Source: an uncultured Clostridia bacterium (GTDB lineage: Bacteria; Bacillota; Clostridia; Christensenellales; UBA1242). Taken from it: a DNA stretch of 27,783 nt. The stretch is from the NCBI GenBank assembly GCA_937992055.1, contig CALKLQ010000005.1, forward strand, positions 1 to 27,783, in the 5' to 3' direction. Shown here in pieces: positions 14,771-22,691 of the stretch. The notes beneath the pieces are model-generated. The model searched no databases and had not been told where the DNA came from. It saw only the letters and a list, made by a program, of their open reading frames with translations. Every line of letters begins with the position of its first letter. Position 1 is the first letter of the stretch. The translations under genes and the position numbers were made by a program.

Positions 14771-15184
14771 ATGACAAAAGAAAAAATTTTTAAATTTATT
14801 AAAATGAGAAATGTTGCTATAATTTCCTCTATTGATGAAAACGGATTTCCAAATACAAAGGCTATGCTTGCACCACGTAAAATAGATGGAAATGATTTTT
14901 ATTTTTCTACAAATACTTCTTCTATGAGAGTTTCACAATACAAGGCAAATGAAAAAGCGAGCATTTATTTTTATAGGAAAGGCTTATTTAGTTACACAGG
15001 TGTAATGCTCATTGGAACTATGGAAGTCTTAAACGACCAAAACATTAAGAATGAACTTTGGCACATGGGCGATACTATGTTTTATAAAAAGGGAAAAACC
15101 GACCCCGACTTTTGTGTGCTTAAATTTACAGCACAAAAATGTAGGTTTTACAAAGACTTAAAGACAGGTTGGATTGAAATATAA
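14771..15184 (+). CDS. pyridoxamine 5'-phosphate oxidase-like flavoprotein
   Basis: 137 residues, the usual size of single-domain split-barrel FMN-binding proteins of the PNPOx superfamily. NVAIISSIDENGFPNTKAM (residues 13-31) is the N-terminal strand pair. FYFSTNTSSMRVSQYKAN is the FMN phosphate-binding segment, and ASIYFYRKG with GVMLIGTMEVL continues the barrel. GWIEI is a typical end. Members reduce or bind flavins, haem or F420, so the substrate is undefined, and true PdxH activity is unlikely at this length. GGGGAGAA lies seven bases before the ATG. Second gene of a pair with the SAP protein. Confidence 0.88.
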   Translation: MTKEKIFKFIKMRNVAIISSIDENGFPNTKAMLAPRKIDGNDFYFSTNTSSMRVSQYKANEKASIYFYRKGLFSYTGVMLIGTMEVLNDQNIKNELWHMGDTMFYKKGKTDPDFCVLKFTAQKCRFYKDLKTGWIEI

Positions 15185-15318
15185 AGTATATACATTGGGT
15201 GTTTGTAAAAGCTGACTATATGAACACTATTATAAATTAAGGATTGCCCAGATAAGCATTAAAGTTTTCATATTTTATAAATTTTTTGAGAGTAAGTGAA
15301 TGATAAAATAGCAATTTA

Positions 15319-15327
15319 TGTTATAAT
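15319..15327 (+). promoter_or_regulatory. extended -10 promoter of the HIT gene
   Basis: TGTTATAAT, followed by AAAAAGGAGA at 15331-15340. Its position rules out the possible upstream ATG near 15299 and supports the start at 15347. Confidence 0.55.
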
Positions 15328-15346
15328 AATAAAAAGGAGAGATTTT

Positions 15347-15799
15347 ATGAATTGCACTCATTGTGACCATACAAATAAATCTGTTATTTATAAAAGCAAA
15401 TATTGGACTATTGTTTTACACAAACAAGATTACTTGGCAAGATGTGTAGTAGATTTAAATAGGCATGTAAATAATTTTGCAAGACTAAGTAATGAAGAAG
15501 TTATTGAACTACGAGATTTACTTGGCAAATATGAGGTAATGCTTAAAGATCTTTTTGGTTGTACAATGCTTAATTGGTGTTGTAACATGAATAATGCATA
15601 TGGTGAAGGTAGAGATGCTCATGTCCATATTCATGTTAGACCAAGATATAAAAATTCGGTTACAATTAAAGATATTACCTATGTAGATAAAGAATTTGGC
15701 GCACACTATGACAGAAAAGCACCTGTGCAATTTAATCAAGATACTCAAGATTTTATCTACAAGAAATTAGCGGAAAACGCAAGTAAATATTTAAACTAA
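15347..15799 (+). CDS. HIT-family nucleotide hydrolase
   Basis: 150 residues from the ATG at 15347, chosen because AAGGAG lies just before it and an extended -10 box lies inside the longer reading frame. The histidine triad HVHIHVRPR has H92, H94 and H96, with H94 or H96 as the nucleophile that attacks alpha-phosphates of nucleotides. An N-terminal C-x2-C (C3, C6) followed by H8 suggests a zinc site, as in some Fhit/GalT-like HIT proteins. Substrates are typically AMP conjugates or dinucleoside polyphosphates. Monocistronic, with a decayed GTTGACTA-type repeat in the gap on each side. Confidence 0.88.
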   Translation: MNCTHCDHTNKSVIYKSKYWTIVLHKQDYLARCVVDLNRHVNNFARLSNEEVIELRDLLGKYEVMLKDLFGCTMLNWCCNMNNAYGEGRDAHVHIHVRPRYKNSVTIKDITYVDKEFGAHYDRKAPVQFNQDTQDFIYKKLAENASKYLN

Positions 15800-16007
15800 A
15801 CTACTGATTGCGAAAATTATTGATAATTAATGTTGGCTAGATAAAAATTTGTGTGAGCATTTAATATTTTGAGAAATTTTGACACCTAAATAGGGTTGAT
15901 AGGTAATTTACGTTAAAATTTATTTCTCCTTGCGTAAGTTATTATAGTAGTCAAATTAAACTTTTTAGGGTCAATATTTGTAAAAAATAAGCTTCACATT
16001 ATCCGTT

Positions 16008-16043
16008 AACAATCCTGAACCAATGCGTTTGGGTTGTTTTTTA
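16008..16043 (+). terminator. probable terminator upstream of the ArsR-type gene
   Basis: AACAATCC (16008-16015) pairs with GGGTTGTT (16031-16038) including one G-U pair, then TTTT. It is 200 bases after the HIT gene. The rest of the 15800-16130 gap is AT-rich with one decayed repeat copy at 15832. Confidence 0.5.
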
Positions 16044-16071
16044 TAAAGTTTTAAAATCATTTTTAAAGAGA

Positions 16072-16120
16072 TTGATTTTTTTGTTTAATTATTGTATTAT
16101 GAAATTACGTAATTATGTAA
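16072..16120 (+). promoter_or_regulatory. promoter and palindromic operator of the ArsR-AKR operon
   Basis: TTGATT (16072-16077), 17 bases, TATTAT (16095-16100). Around the expected start site (~16107) is the palindrome ATTACGTAAT (16104-16113), then TTATGTAA (16113-16120), a near copy of TTACGTAA. This is a natural autoregulatory site for the winged-helix protein encoded next. Confidence 0.6.
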
Positions 16121-16130
16121 TGGAGGGAAC

Positions 16131-16625
16131 ATGAAAGATTTATTATTAAAAATTCATGAACTTGAAAGTCGAATGAAAAAGCTTGAAGAAGAAAATGGAA
16201 AAAAAGATTTTGCAGAAAAGCCATTATGCATTGAACCGGACAAAATGCCAATGGGTAAAATTGCCTATGTTGGACGTTATCAGTCTGAAGATGGTTCTTT
16301 TGGTTCAACTTTTAGTTCGAATGGTTATTCTATTGAATCTATTTTTTCATATAATTCAGTTGAAATGTCAAAAATTTTATCTTCTCTTGCAAGTGAAGAA
16401 AGGATAAATATTATTAAAGAACTTATTAAAAAAAGATATTCTGCACGTGAATTAATGGAGGTTTTAAATTTTTCTACTACAGGAAAGCTTTATCATCACC
16501 TATCCTTTCTTGAAAAGATAGGTATTATCTCCAAGAAAAATGAAAAATATTACATTAATACCCGATATATAGGTTGCCTTGTTCTCATTTTTTCTGGCTT
16601 GGCAAAAATCTTAGAAAAAAATTAA
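16131..16625 (+). CDS. ArsR-type winged-helix transcriptional regulator
   Basis: 164 residues. An unusual N-terminal part (1-75) begins with a short coiled coil and continues with a Gly/Ser-rich segment. The winged helix occupies ~78-148: MSKILSSLASEERINIIKELI is the ArsR-like first helix pair, SARELMEVLNFSTTGKLYHHL (104-124) the HTH with recognition helix, and ISKKNEKYYI the wing. No metal-binding CxC is present in the HTH helix, so the signal is probably not arsenic or cadmium type. GGAGGG lies before the ATG. The aldo/keto reductase gene follows after 69 bases and is likely its target, together with its own promoter. Confidence 0.82.
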   Translation: MKDLLLKIHELESRMKKLEEENGKKDFAEKPLCIEPDKMPMGKIAYVGRYQSEDGSFGSTFSSNGYSIESIFSYNSVEMSKILSSLASEERINIIKELIKKRYSARELMEVLNFSTTGKLYHHLSFLEKIGIISKKNEKYYINTRYIGCLVLIFSGLAKILEKN

Positions 16626-16694
16626 TTTTTTGAAATAGTTGTGAGGAGTAGAAAGAATTTTTGTAAGTGTTTTTATTTTATAAAAGGAGAAGTT

Positions 16695-17480
16695 ATGAAT
16701 AATCTGGAAATTCCAAAAATAGGATTTGGGACATGGAAATTATGGGGAAGTGAATGTGTTGAGGCGGTAAAAAGTGCAATTGAGGTGGGATATCGTCACA
16801 TTGACACCGCAAGGATGTATGAAAATGAAAAACAAGTTGGACTTGGAATAATTGAGTCCGGTGTTAAAAGAGAGGAGGTTTTCATAACTACAAAAATTTG
16901 TGAGCCGGACACCTCATTTGAAAAAGTTTTGCTTGCTGTTGAGAATTCTCTTTTTAATTTGCAAACCTCATATATTGATTTGGTATTGATTCATGAACCT
17001 TATTCTAACTTTATACAAATGTATAGAGCACTAGAAGATTTGCAAAATAGGGGAATTGTTAGATATATAGGAGTATCAAATTTTAATAAATTTGAATTAG
17101 ATAGCCTTATTAAAAGTTGTAGTGTTATGCCTTATGTCAATCAAATTGAAAATCATATATTTTTTCAAAATAGAGATTTTGTTACATATATGCAAAATAT
17201 AGACATCAATGTAGTTGCTTGGAGCCCACTTTGTGCGGATATTAGCAAAATTAACAATAATGATATAATTTTAAAGCTTTCTAAAAAATATTTTAAAACA
17301 CCAGCGCAAATTGCTCTCAAGTTTTTGTTACAAAGAAATATTTTTATTATTCCTAAAACGAAAAGGTTGGACAGAATGAAAGAAAATTTAAATTTGTTTG
17401 ATTTTAAGCTGACTAATGAGGATATAAATCTTCTTAATAATCTAGATAAAGACGTTAGTCTTTTTGGTTGGTGTTATTAA
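16695..17480 (+). CDS. aldo/keto reductase
   Basis: 261 residues from the ATG at 16695, chosen because AAAAGGAG precedes it and IPKIGFGTW follows directly, as in the family; an upstream in-frame ATG would add about 18 residues without similarity. The catalytic tetrad is complete: D37 (HIDTA), Y42 (ARMYENE), K67 (FITTKI) and H100 (LVLIHEP). IPKTKRLDRMKENL near the end binds the 2'-phosphate of NADPH. It is a little shorter than the usual 275-280 of bacterial AKRs. Such enzymes reduce aldehydes and ketones in the cytoplasm. Co-transcribed with the ArsR-type regulator, so it may respond to a reactive carbonyl or redox signal (inference). Confidence 0.9.
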   Translation: MNNLEIPKIGFGTWKLWGSECVEAVKSAIEVGYRHIDTARMYENEKQVGLGIIESGVKREEVFITTKICEPDTSFEKVLLAVENSLFNLQTSYIDLVLIHEPYSNFIQMYRALEDLQNRGIVRYIGVSNFNKFELDSLIKSCSVMPYVNQIENHIFFQNRDFVTYMQNIDINVVAWSPLCADISKINNNDIILKLSKKYFKTPAQIALKFLLQRNIFIIPKTKRLDRMKENLNLFDFKLTNEDINLLNNLDKDVSLFGWCY

Positions 17481-17733
17481 TTTTACGACATATTTTTTTA
17501 ATTTTAAGTATTAATTTTATAAAAAATTAAAGTTAAAATTATTTGTCTCAAAATAATTATAATTTACATTAATAAAATTTAACATAAAAACGCTTGTGTG
17601 ATGTTTTTAATTTTAAAAGATGTTTGAAATAAAAAGTATTTTAAAGACTATTATAATAAAAAACTTTTAAATTGGGTATTAAAGCTTTAGATGAAAAATC
17701 ATTTTAACAAATCAAAAGATTTTTTGTTTGGTC
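17481..17733 (+). other. AT-rich gap with no gene
   Basis: No coding frame, tRNA or convincing hairpin is seen between the aldo/keto reductase stop and the next promoter. I find no terminator for the reductase operon. Confidence 0.5.
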
Positions 17734-17762
17734 TTGTATTTAAAACCCATTTATGATATCAT
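17734..17762 (+). promoter_or_regulatory. promoter of the MoxR/VWA operon
   Basis: TTGTAT (17734-17739), 17-base spacer, TATCAT (17757-17762). AGAGGA follows and the ATG is at 17781. Confidence 0.6.
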
Positions 17763-17780
17763 CTAACTATAGAGGAAAAC

Positions 17781-20093
17781 ATGACGAATACAATAAAAGA
17801 ATTAATAGAACCAACAGTTTTATCAAACACAGATGAGTATCAAAACCCAGGTGATGCAAGTTTTAACACAAAAGACTTTGTTTTTTTAGATTCAAGAGAC
17901 GAAGTTCTTGAAAGAGATGAAAGCCGTGAAGCAAGAAAAATATCTCCAACAGATTGGGCGTTAGCAAACGGAGCTTATCAAGATAGAGATAGGGTAACTT
18001 CATCAGGCAAGAAGGGCACTTGTTGGACGTGGCTGCGTTCCGCCTTATCTGACTACAAGACAAATGTAATAGACAGGTACGGCGACCGTAATGATTGTTA
18101 TGTAGAGACTAAAGGTGTCGCAGTGAGTCCAGCATTGCGTCTAAATTTAGCAACATTTCTCTCTGCGCGTAATTCATTAGCAACTTCATTCAAAAAGAAT
18201 GTGACAAAAGATGGAAAGATAAAAGTAACAATGGAGTTGGGTTTTTATCCAAAGAACTATGCAGGGGAAAAAATAAATAAAGAATTAGAAAAAATAAAAG
18301 TAGAAACGCTAAATAAAATAAACAAGAAATACTTAGGTAGAATAGAAAGTAACGGTGATGCTAGCTATTTTAGTGTATATGAATACAAAGGTAAAAAATA
18401 CGTTAGAGCAAAAATAAAAAGTTATAGCGATGAAAACTGTTTTTTCGACGGAAGTAAGGTAAAAGGTGGAGACTTTGCTTGGTTTAAGATAGAGCCAATA
18501 GTATGGGAGATAAGGAACTGGAAAGATTTGCCAAGGTCCATAAACCCAAATGGAAATGGGACTGCCAAATTTGTAGATTTAAAAACAGAAGAAGGAATAA
18601 TGACCCTTCCATTCTATATTAATGACCGAGATAAAAATGTATCATCCATGTGGCAAAACAGTATAATACGTGCGCAATTAAATGGATATGACCTACATGA
18701 AGAGATAAGGAAAGGAAATGGGAATAAGAACTACATGGCGCCAAATAACTATAATTTCAAAGGCAAAGGGTTTATAGAGGAAGCTTTTAGCATGGTCTTA
18801 ATAAAAGAGGTGGAAGATGAGAACCTATTCCAACCAGAAAGACAGGTATTGAGGAGTAGATTAGAGCGACTTAATCCAGACACGACACCAGCAATAAAGA
18901 GAAGAAAGATGACGCATAGTGAGATAATCAAGAGCTGGATAGATAATGGAGAGTCAGTGATGTTAGTAGGGCCATCAGGGATAGGAAAGACCGAGAGATT
19001 AAAGACGTTGTATCCAAATCATATATATTTAAAATTGACTGAAGGGATGTTTCCAGAGAAGGTAGTGGGAACAATGAACCTACAGACAGGAGAGGAGATA
19101 CCACCAAACTATGCAAAACAAGCTCTAATGGAATACGCAACAGAGGAAGAGAAGAAACAGATAAAAGAGAACGTGCAGAAGATATATGATTTTGCGGACG
19201 AGATATATGAGAGAAGTAAGGCAGAGAAAGAGAAGATACTAATCATATTAGATGAGTTGTTGAACGTGAGCGGGATGGTGCAATCATTGGTGTATAGCTT
19301 GGTGTTAGAGCGACTGGTAGAGATAGGCGGAGGGATGAAGTTGCCAGCGAACACAGTGATAGCAGCGACAGGAAACCAAATCAAGTATTCGACGCAGGTA
19401 GCGAAAGAGATGGCGGAGCCATTAGGGAAAAGATTTTTTCACGTATATGACATAGAGCCAAGGGTAGGGGAATGGATATATGAGTATGCGATACCAAACA
19501 AATTGCATCCAATGGTAATAAGCTATATATTCAACAAATATCAAGAGAGTGGCAAAAGTGAAGAGATAGAACAGATGGGATATTTTTACGAGGAACCAGA
19601 GGTAGGAGAGGAGCATTTAGACAAACATGGATGTAAAGGCAAGACAAATGACCCAAGATGTTGGTCAATGATATCAAAGATGCTGTATAACTTTGAGGAG
19701 GACTTAAAAAGCGGGAGATATATAGGGAAGGATGTAGAGGATGCATTAAAGAGAGCACTAAGAAGTAGGCTAAGAGAGGAATGGGCAGAGGAGTTTTATG
19801 ATTTTTATAACAATCCAATACTGACACCAGAGGATATAGTAAAGGGAAGATATACAGAACAAGACCTACCAAGGGATATGAATGAGAAGATGGCGTATAT
19901 AGGCGGGTTATTAGGAGCGACAGAGGAGCAGGTAGGTGCATGTAGGGAATTCATACGAAAGAACTGTTCGGTAGAAGACTTGGCGGTGTATGATATATAT
20001 TGGGCGAGAGAAAACCAAGAGAGAATGGAACTCATAGCAGAGTTAGATGAAATGGAAAAGGTAAAGAAAAAAGACAGGGAAAAGGAGATATAA
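17781..20093 (+). CDS. DUF6273-like/MoxR-type AAA+ ATPase fusion
   Basis: 770 residues. Residues ~30-125 resemble the C-terminal part of DUF6273 (ARKISPTDWALANGAY, WTWLRS, GVAVSPALRL). Residues ~195-345 resemble its N-terminal part (WFKIEPIVWEI, SSMWQNSIIRAQLNGY, EEAFS). The halves thus appear in reverse order. The AAA+ core starts near 375: Walker A GPSGIGKT 397-404, Walker B ILIILDE with D491/E492, sensor 1 ATGNQ around 529-533, and arginine-finger candidate R551. The C-terminus (580-770) is helical. MoxR ATPases work with VWA proteins to remodel partners, which fits the gene two places downstream. Base use is odd: Ile is almost always ATA, and Glu/Lys/Arg often GAG/AAG/AGG, unlike both neighbours. 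ATPase call strong; DUF6273 relation moderate. Confidence 0.85.
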   Translation: MTNTIKELIEPTVLSNTDEYQNPGDASFNTKDFVFLDSRDEVLERDESREARKISPTDWALANGAYQDRDRVTSSGKKGTCWTWLRSALSDYKTNVIDRYGDRNDCYVETKGVAVSPALRLNLATFLSARNSLATSFKKNVTKDGKIKVTMELGFYPKNYAGEKINKELEKIKVETLNKINKKYLGRIESNGDASYFSVYEYKGKKYVRAKIKSYSDENCFFDGSKVKGGDFAWFKIEPIVWEIRNWKDLPRSINPNGNGTAKFVDLKTEEGIMTLPFYINDRDKNVSSMWQNSIIRAQLNGYDLHEEIRKGNGNKNYMAPNNYNFKGKGFIEEAFSMVLIKEVEDENLFQPERQVLRSRLERLNPDTTPAIKRRKMTHSEIIKSWIDNGESVMLVGPSGIGKTERLKTLYPNHIYLKLTEGMFPEKVVGTMNLQTGEEIPPNYAKQALMEYATEEEKKQIKENVQKIYDFADEIYERSKAEKEKILIILDELLNVSGMVQSLVYSLVLERLVEIGGGMKLPANTVIAATGNQIKYSTQVAKEMAEPLGKRFFHVYDIEPRVGEWIYEYAIPNKLHPMVISYIFNKYQESGKSEEIEQMGYFYEEPEVGEEHLDKHGCKGKTNDPRCWSMISKMLYNFEEDLKSGRYIGKDVEDALKRALRSRLREEWAEEFYDFYNNPILTPEDIVKGRYTEQDLPRDMNEKMAYIGGLLGATEEQVGACREFIRKNCSVEDLAVYDIYWARENQERMELIAELDEMEKVKKKDREKEI

Positions 20094-20094
20094 A

Positions 20095-20475
20095 ATGGAT
20101 AAATTATTAATAGATTTGCAAAGGAATTGTAAGGCTACCTGTGTTTTTGTTAAAGAGGAGGAATATAAACAACTTTCTCCCATAGTTTCAATGAAGGCGA
20201 ATGTAAGTGATTCTTTTTTGTTCTCTAGCAAGCCTCCTTTCGCTGAAAAAATAAATTCTAAGTGTGAAGCTAATGACATCTGTTATTTTGTGATTAAAGG
20301 AATAGAAGAAATTTCTGTAAAAAAACAGGAAAGATTTTTATCACTTGTTAAAGACAGAGAATTAAATGGATACAAACTTCCGGACAATTGCATAATCGTT
20401 TTTACAATAAAGGATAGAGATAATTTAAAAAATATTTCGCAAGAGATTTATAAGTTTTCAGTGATAGCCTTTTAA
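20095..20475 (+). CDS. small AAA+-like fragment protein without Walker A
   Basis: 126 residues, starting one base after the ATPase stop, with AGGAG before its ATG. Residues 62-105 look like the second half of a MoxR-type AAA core: CYFVIKGIEEIS stands where Walker B should be (the aspartate is replaced), and FLSLVKDRELNGYKLPDNCI followed by IVFTI matches the strand leading to sensor 1. No P-loop exists, so it cannot bind ATP as a normal AAA+ protein. It may be a decayed paralogue kept as a subunit or adaptor of the ATPase ring. Codon use matches the downstream gene, not the ATPase. Gene is real by position and site; the AAA relation is my reading. Confidence 0.7.
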   Translation: MDKLLIDLQRNCKATCVFVKEEEYKQLSPIVSMKANVSDSFLFSSKPPFAEKINSKCEANDICYFVIKGIEEISVKKQERFLSLVKDRELNGYKLPDNCIIVFTIKDRDNLKNISQEIYKFSVIAF

Positions 20476-20486
20476 AAGGAGATAAA

Positions 20487-22349
20487 GTGGACTACAACGA
20501 ATTAGATTATTTAAGGAACCTAGTTTTAACAAGATATCCTAGATTTGCTACCCAACTAGCTAAAGTTGGTTTTGTTTTTAGTAAAAACTTAGAATTCCAT
20601 ACTGTAGCAACAGACGGCGAAAACATTTATTTTGATCCAGAATTTTTCAAAAGTCTTACTGAAAAAGAAAAAATTTTTGTTGTTGCTCATGAGCTTTTGC
20701 ATATAAAATATCTTCACATGTATAGGCTTGAAACTCAAGAAGGGGTTTTGCGAGATTTTGAGCTTTGGCATATTGCTGCAGATGCTGTTATCAATGCAAA
20801 CTTAAAAAAAGACGGTTTTGAAATAAAACCAGGTTTTGTTGATATGCCAGAGGCAGCAGAATATAATGCAGAACAAGTTTATGATATGTTGCTAAGTGAA
20901 AGGAATAAAAGTCAAAACCAATTAGGAAAGCAACAAAATGGACAAAACAACCAACAAAACGGACAGGGTAACCAGCAAGGACAAAATCAAAATGGACAGA
21001 ATCAAAACTCGCAAGGGCAACAGTCGCAAGGTGGACAATCTGCTTCTGGACAAGAGCAATCAAGACAAGAAAATGGTAATCGCCAACAATTTTCCAATTC
21101 CAATCAAGGAGATGGGGAACAATCGAGCAACTCAGATAAAGAAAATAGTCAAGATGGGCAATCTAATTCAAATACAGACCAATTAAATGAAAATGGAAGT
21201 GGAAATCAAGCTGGCTCAAATGGAACAAATGACTTTGGAAAACAACTATTTAAAAAAGCAAAAAATGGTCTTGGTGATGATCATGAACTTTGGAAAAAAG
21301 CTTTTGAAAGAAAAAAACAAGAAGAGACAGAAAAAGAACAAACTCAAAAATTTAAAAAACAATTGACAAAGCTTGATGAAAAGAAAAAGAAGGTCGAAGA
21401 AAATCAAGAACAAACTTACGATAGTGCTAACAAAACAAAAGATAAAAACGAAAATAGCAATCAAAAAGATGATAACAAAGCTCAAAATGAAAGCGATGAA
21501 AACAATGCTCAATCTAATTCAGAAAATCAAACTCAAGACAAATTTAATCGTGAAAATAAAGGGAGTAAACAAGGCTCTTTAGGTAATGGAGCTGATGCCA
21601 GTTCGGGCAGAGAAATTAGTGATGATGGCGTTGTTCGGGAATATAAAGCTGATTTAGACGAATTTTTAGAGTTTAATAAAAATAGAGTGGAAAGACGGGA
21701 ACGTGCTAGACAAAAATTTGAAAGATTAAAAGATAATACGGCTAGAGAACTTACTAAAAATTATAATAGCATTGAAAATCTTGGTGAGGAAAAACCTGCT
21801 TTAGATTGGAAATACGTACTTATGCGTGAGGTTAATAAAACCGAGTATGTTTGGTCTCAGAAAAGAAGTATTAAGGAAAACAACTATGCTTACAGAATGA
21901 TTTCTGTGGAAAAGAAAGATGAATCGTCGTCTGAAGTTATGATTGATGTTTCGGGCTCTGTTTCTGATAGCATGGTTAGATCTTTTTTAAGACAGTTAAA
22001 ACCCCTTTTGAAAAATTCCAAATTAAAAGTTGGTTTTTTTGCAGACAGAGCTACAGATAAATTTCAAGAGATAAAAAACGATAAAGATATTGATAAATTA
22101 AAAATTTATCGTCCTGGCTATGGAACGAATTTTGACGCCGCAGTTAAAGCTTTTAGTAACGATCCAAAAGTAAATAAAATTGTTTTTACAGATGGTTGGC
22201 CGGGAGAAATGCCATCGAAAGAGACGGAAAAGATAAATGTACTTTGGTTGGTATATGAAAATAGAGATTATAAACCTTGTTGCGGTAAGGTTATTATGGT
22301 TGAAGAAAAACAATTAAAGACAATAAAAAGAGATGAATTTTACATGTAA
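20487..22349 (+). CDS. HELLH metallopeptidase-like/VWA protein (DUF2201 type)
   Basis: 620 residues, GTG start 12 bases after the previous stop with AAAAGGAG before it. The N-terminal domain has the zinc motif HELLH (H68, E69, H72) followed by YLHMYR and WHIAADAVINANL (94-106), the pattern of the putative metallopeptidase domain paired with DUF2201. Residues ~141-248 are a Gln/Asn/Gly/Ser linker, then charged helices and more low complexity to ~375. The C-terminal VWA-like domain has a full MIDAS: DVSGS (D487, S489, S491), T547 in GTNF and D569 in FTDG. DUF2201 proteins accompany MoxR ATPases; the VWA part probably presents substrates to the ATPase. No signal peptide, so cytoplasmic. Protease activity is plausible but unproven. 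Confidence 0.85.
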   Translation: MDYNELDYLRNLVLTRYPRFATQLAKVGFVFSKNLEFHTVATDGENIYFDPEFFKSLTEKEKIFVVAHELLHIKYLHMYRLETQEGVLRDFELWHIAADAVINANLKKDGFEIKPGFVDMPEAAEYNAEQVYDMLLSERNKSQNQLGKQQNGQNNQQNGQGNQQGQNQNGQNQNSQGQQSQGGQSASGQEQSRQENGNRQQFSNSNQGDGEQSSNSDKENSQDGQSNSNTDQLNENGSGNQAGSNGTNDFGKQLFKKAKNGLGDDHELWKKAFERKKQEETEKEQTQKFKKQLTKLDEKKKKVEENQEQTYDSANKTKDKNENSNQKDDNKAQNESDENNAQSNSENQTQDKFNRENKGSKQGSLGNGADASSGREISDDGVVREYKADLDEFLEFNKNRVERRERARQKFERLKDNTARELTKNYNSIENLGEEKPALDWKYVLMREVNKTEYVWSQKRSIKENNYAYRMISVEKKDESSSEVMIDVSGSVSDSMVRSFLRQLKPLLKNSKLKVGFFADRATDKFQEIKNDKDIDKLKIYRPGYGTNFDAAVKAFSNDPKVNKIVFTDGWPGEMPSKETEKINVLWLVYENRDYKPCCGKVIMVEEKQLKTIKRDEFYM

Positions 22350-22392
22350 TTTCATTTAACTTTAACTAATTATAATTAAAACTTTTTAAAAT

Positions 22393-22440
22393 ACTCCAAT
22401 TGTGTTGTTTGATTTCAAAACACAGTGGAGTAATTTTTAA
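22393..22440 (+). terminator. terminator of the MoxR/VWA operon
   Basis: A long hairpin: ACTCCA/TGGAGT (22393-22398, 22426-22431), TGTGTT/AACACA and TTTGA/TCAAA stack with single-base bulges, followed by AATTTTTAA. The U tract is weak. The rest of the 22350-22691 gap shows nothing beyond the next promoter. Confidence 0.65.
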
Positions 22441-22642
22441 TTATATATAAAGCACATTATTTAATAAATATCTTACCAATAGTTTTTATAAAGATTAATA
22501 TAACGATTATATAAATTACAACTGAGAGAACTTATTTTTGCCAAAATTTTAGTGTTACAGGTATTTTAATTTCTTGTTTGTAACTTTAAATTGAGCTATT
22601 TCATATAAAAAATTGTTTGCGAAATATTTTTTCAAGTTTATT

Positions 22643-22670
22643 TTGCTAAAATTTCAAATAATGGTAAAAT
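22643..22670 (+). promoter_or_regulatory. promoter of the 159-residue membrane protein gene
   Basis: TTGCTA (22643-22648), 16 bases, TAAAAT (22665-22670). AAAAGGAG lies shortly after. Confidence 0.5.
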
Positions 22671-22691
22671 TAATTAAAAGGAGTATTATTT

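Noticed and set aside
15296..15346. Upstream extension of the HIT protein
   Set aside because: An extended -10 promoter and the ribosome binding site lie within it; the ATG at 15347 gives the normal HIT N-terminus with its CxxC.
13844..15840. Integron-like cassette array of small genes separated by repeats
   Set aside because: The repeats do not fit the GTTRRRY/RYYYAAC core of attC sites, genes have their own promoters, and no integrase gene is seen.
16641..16694. Upstream extension of the aldo/keto reductase
   Set aside because: The added residues have no family similarity, and AAAAGGAG is placed for the ATG at 16695.
18928..19941. Several long reading frames on the minus strand opposite the ATPase gene
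   Set aside because: They arise because the sense strand is poor in T, so few reverse stop codons occur. They lack ribosome binding sites and protein-like composition, and the plus-strand AAA+ motifs are intact.
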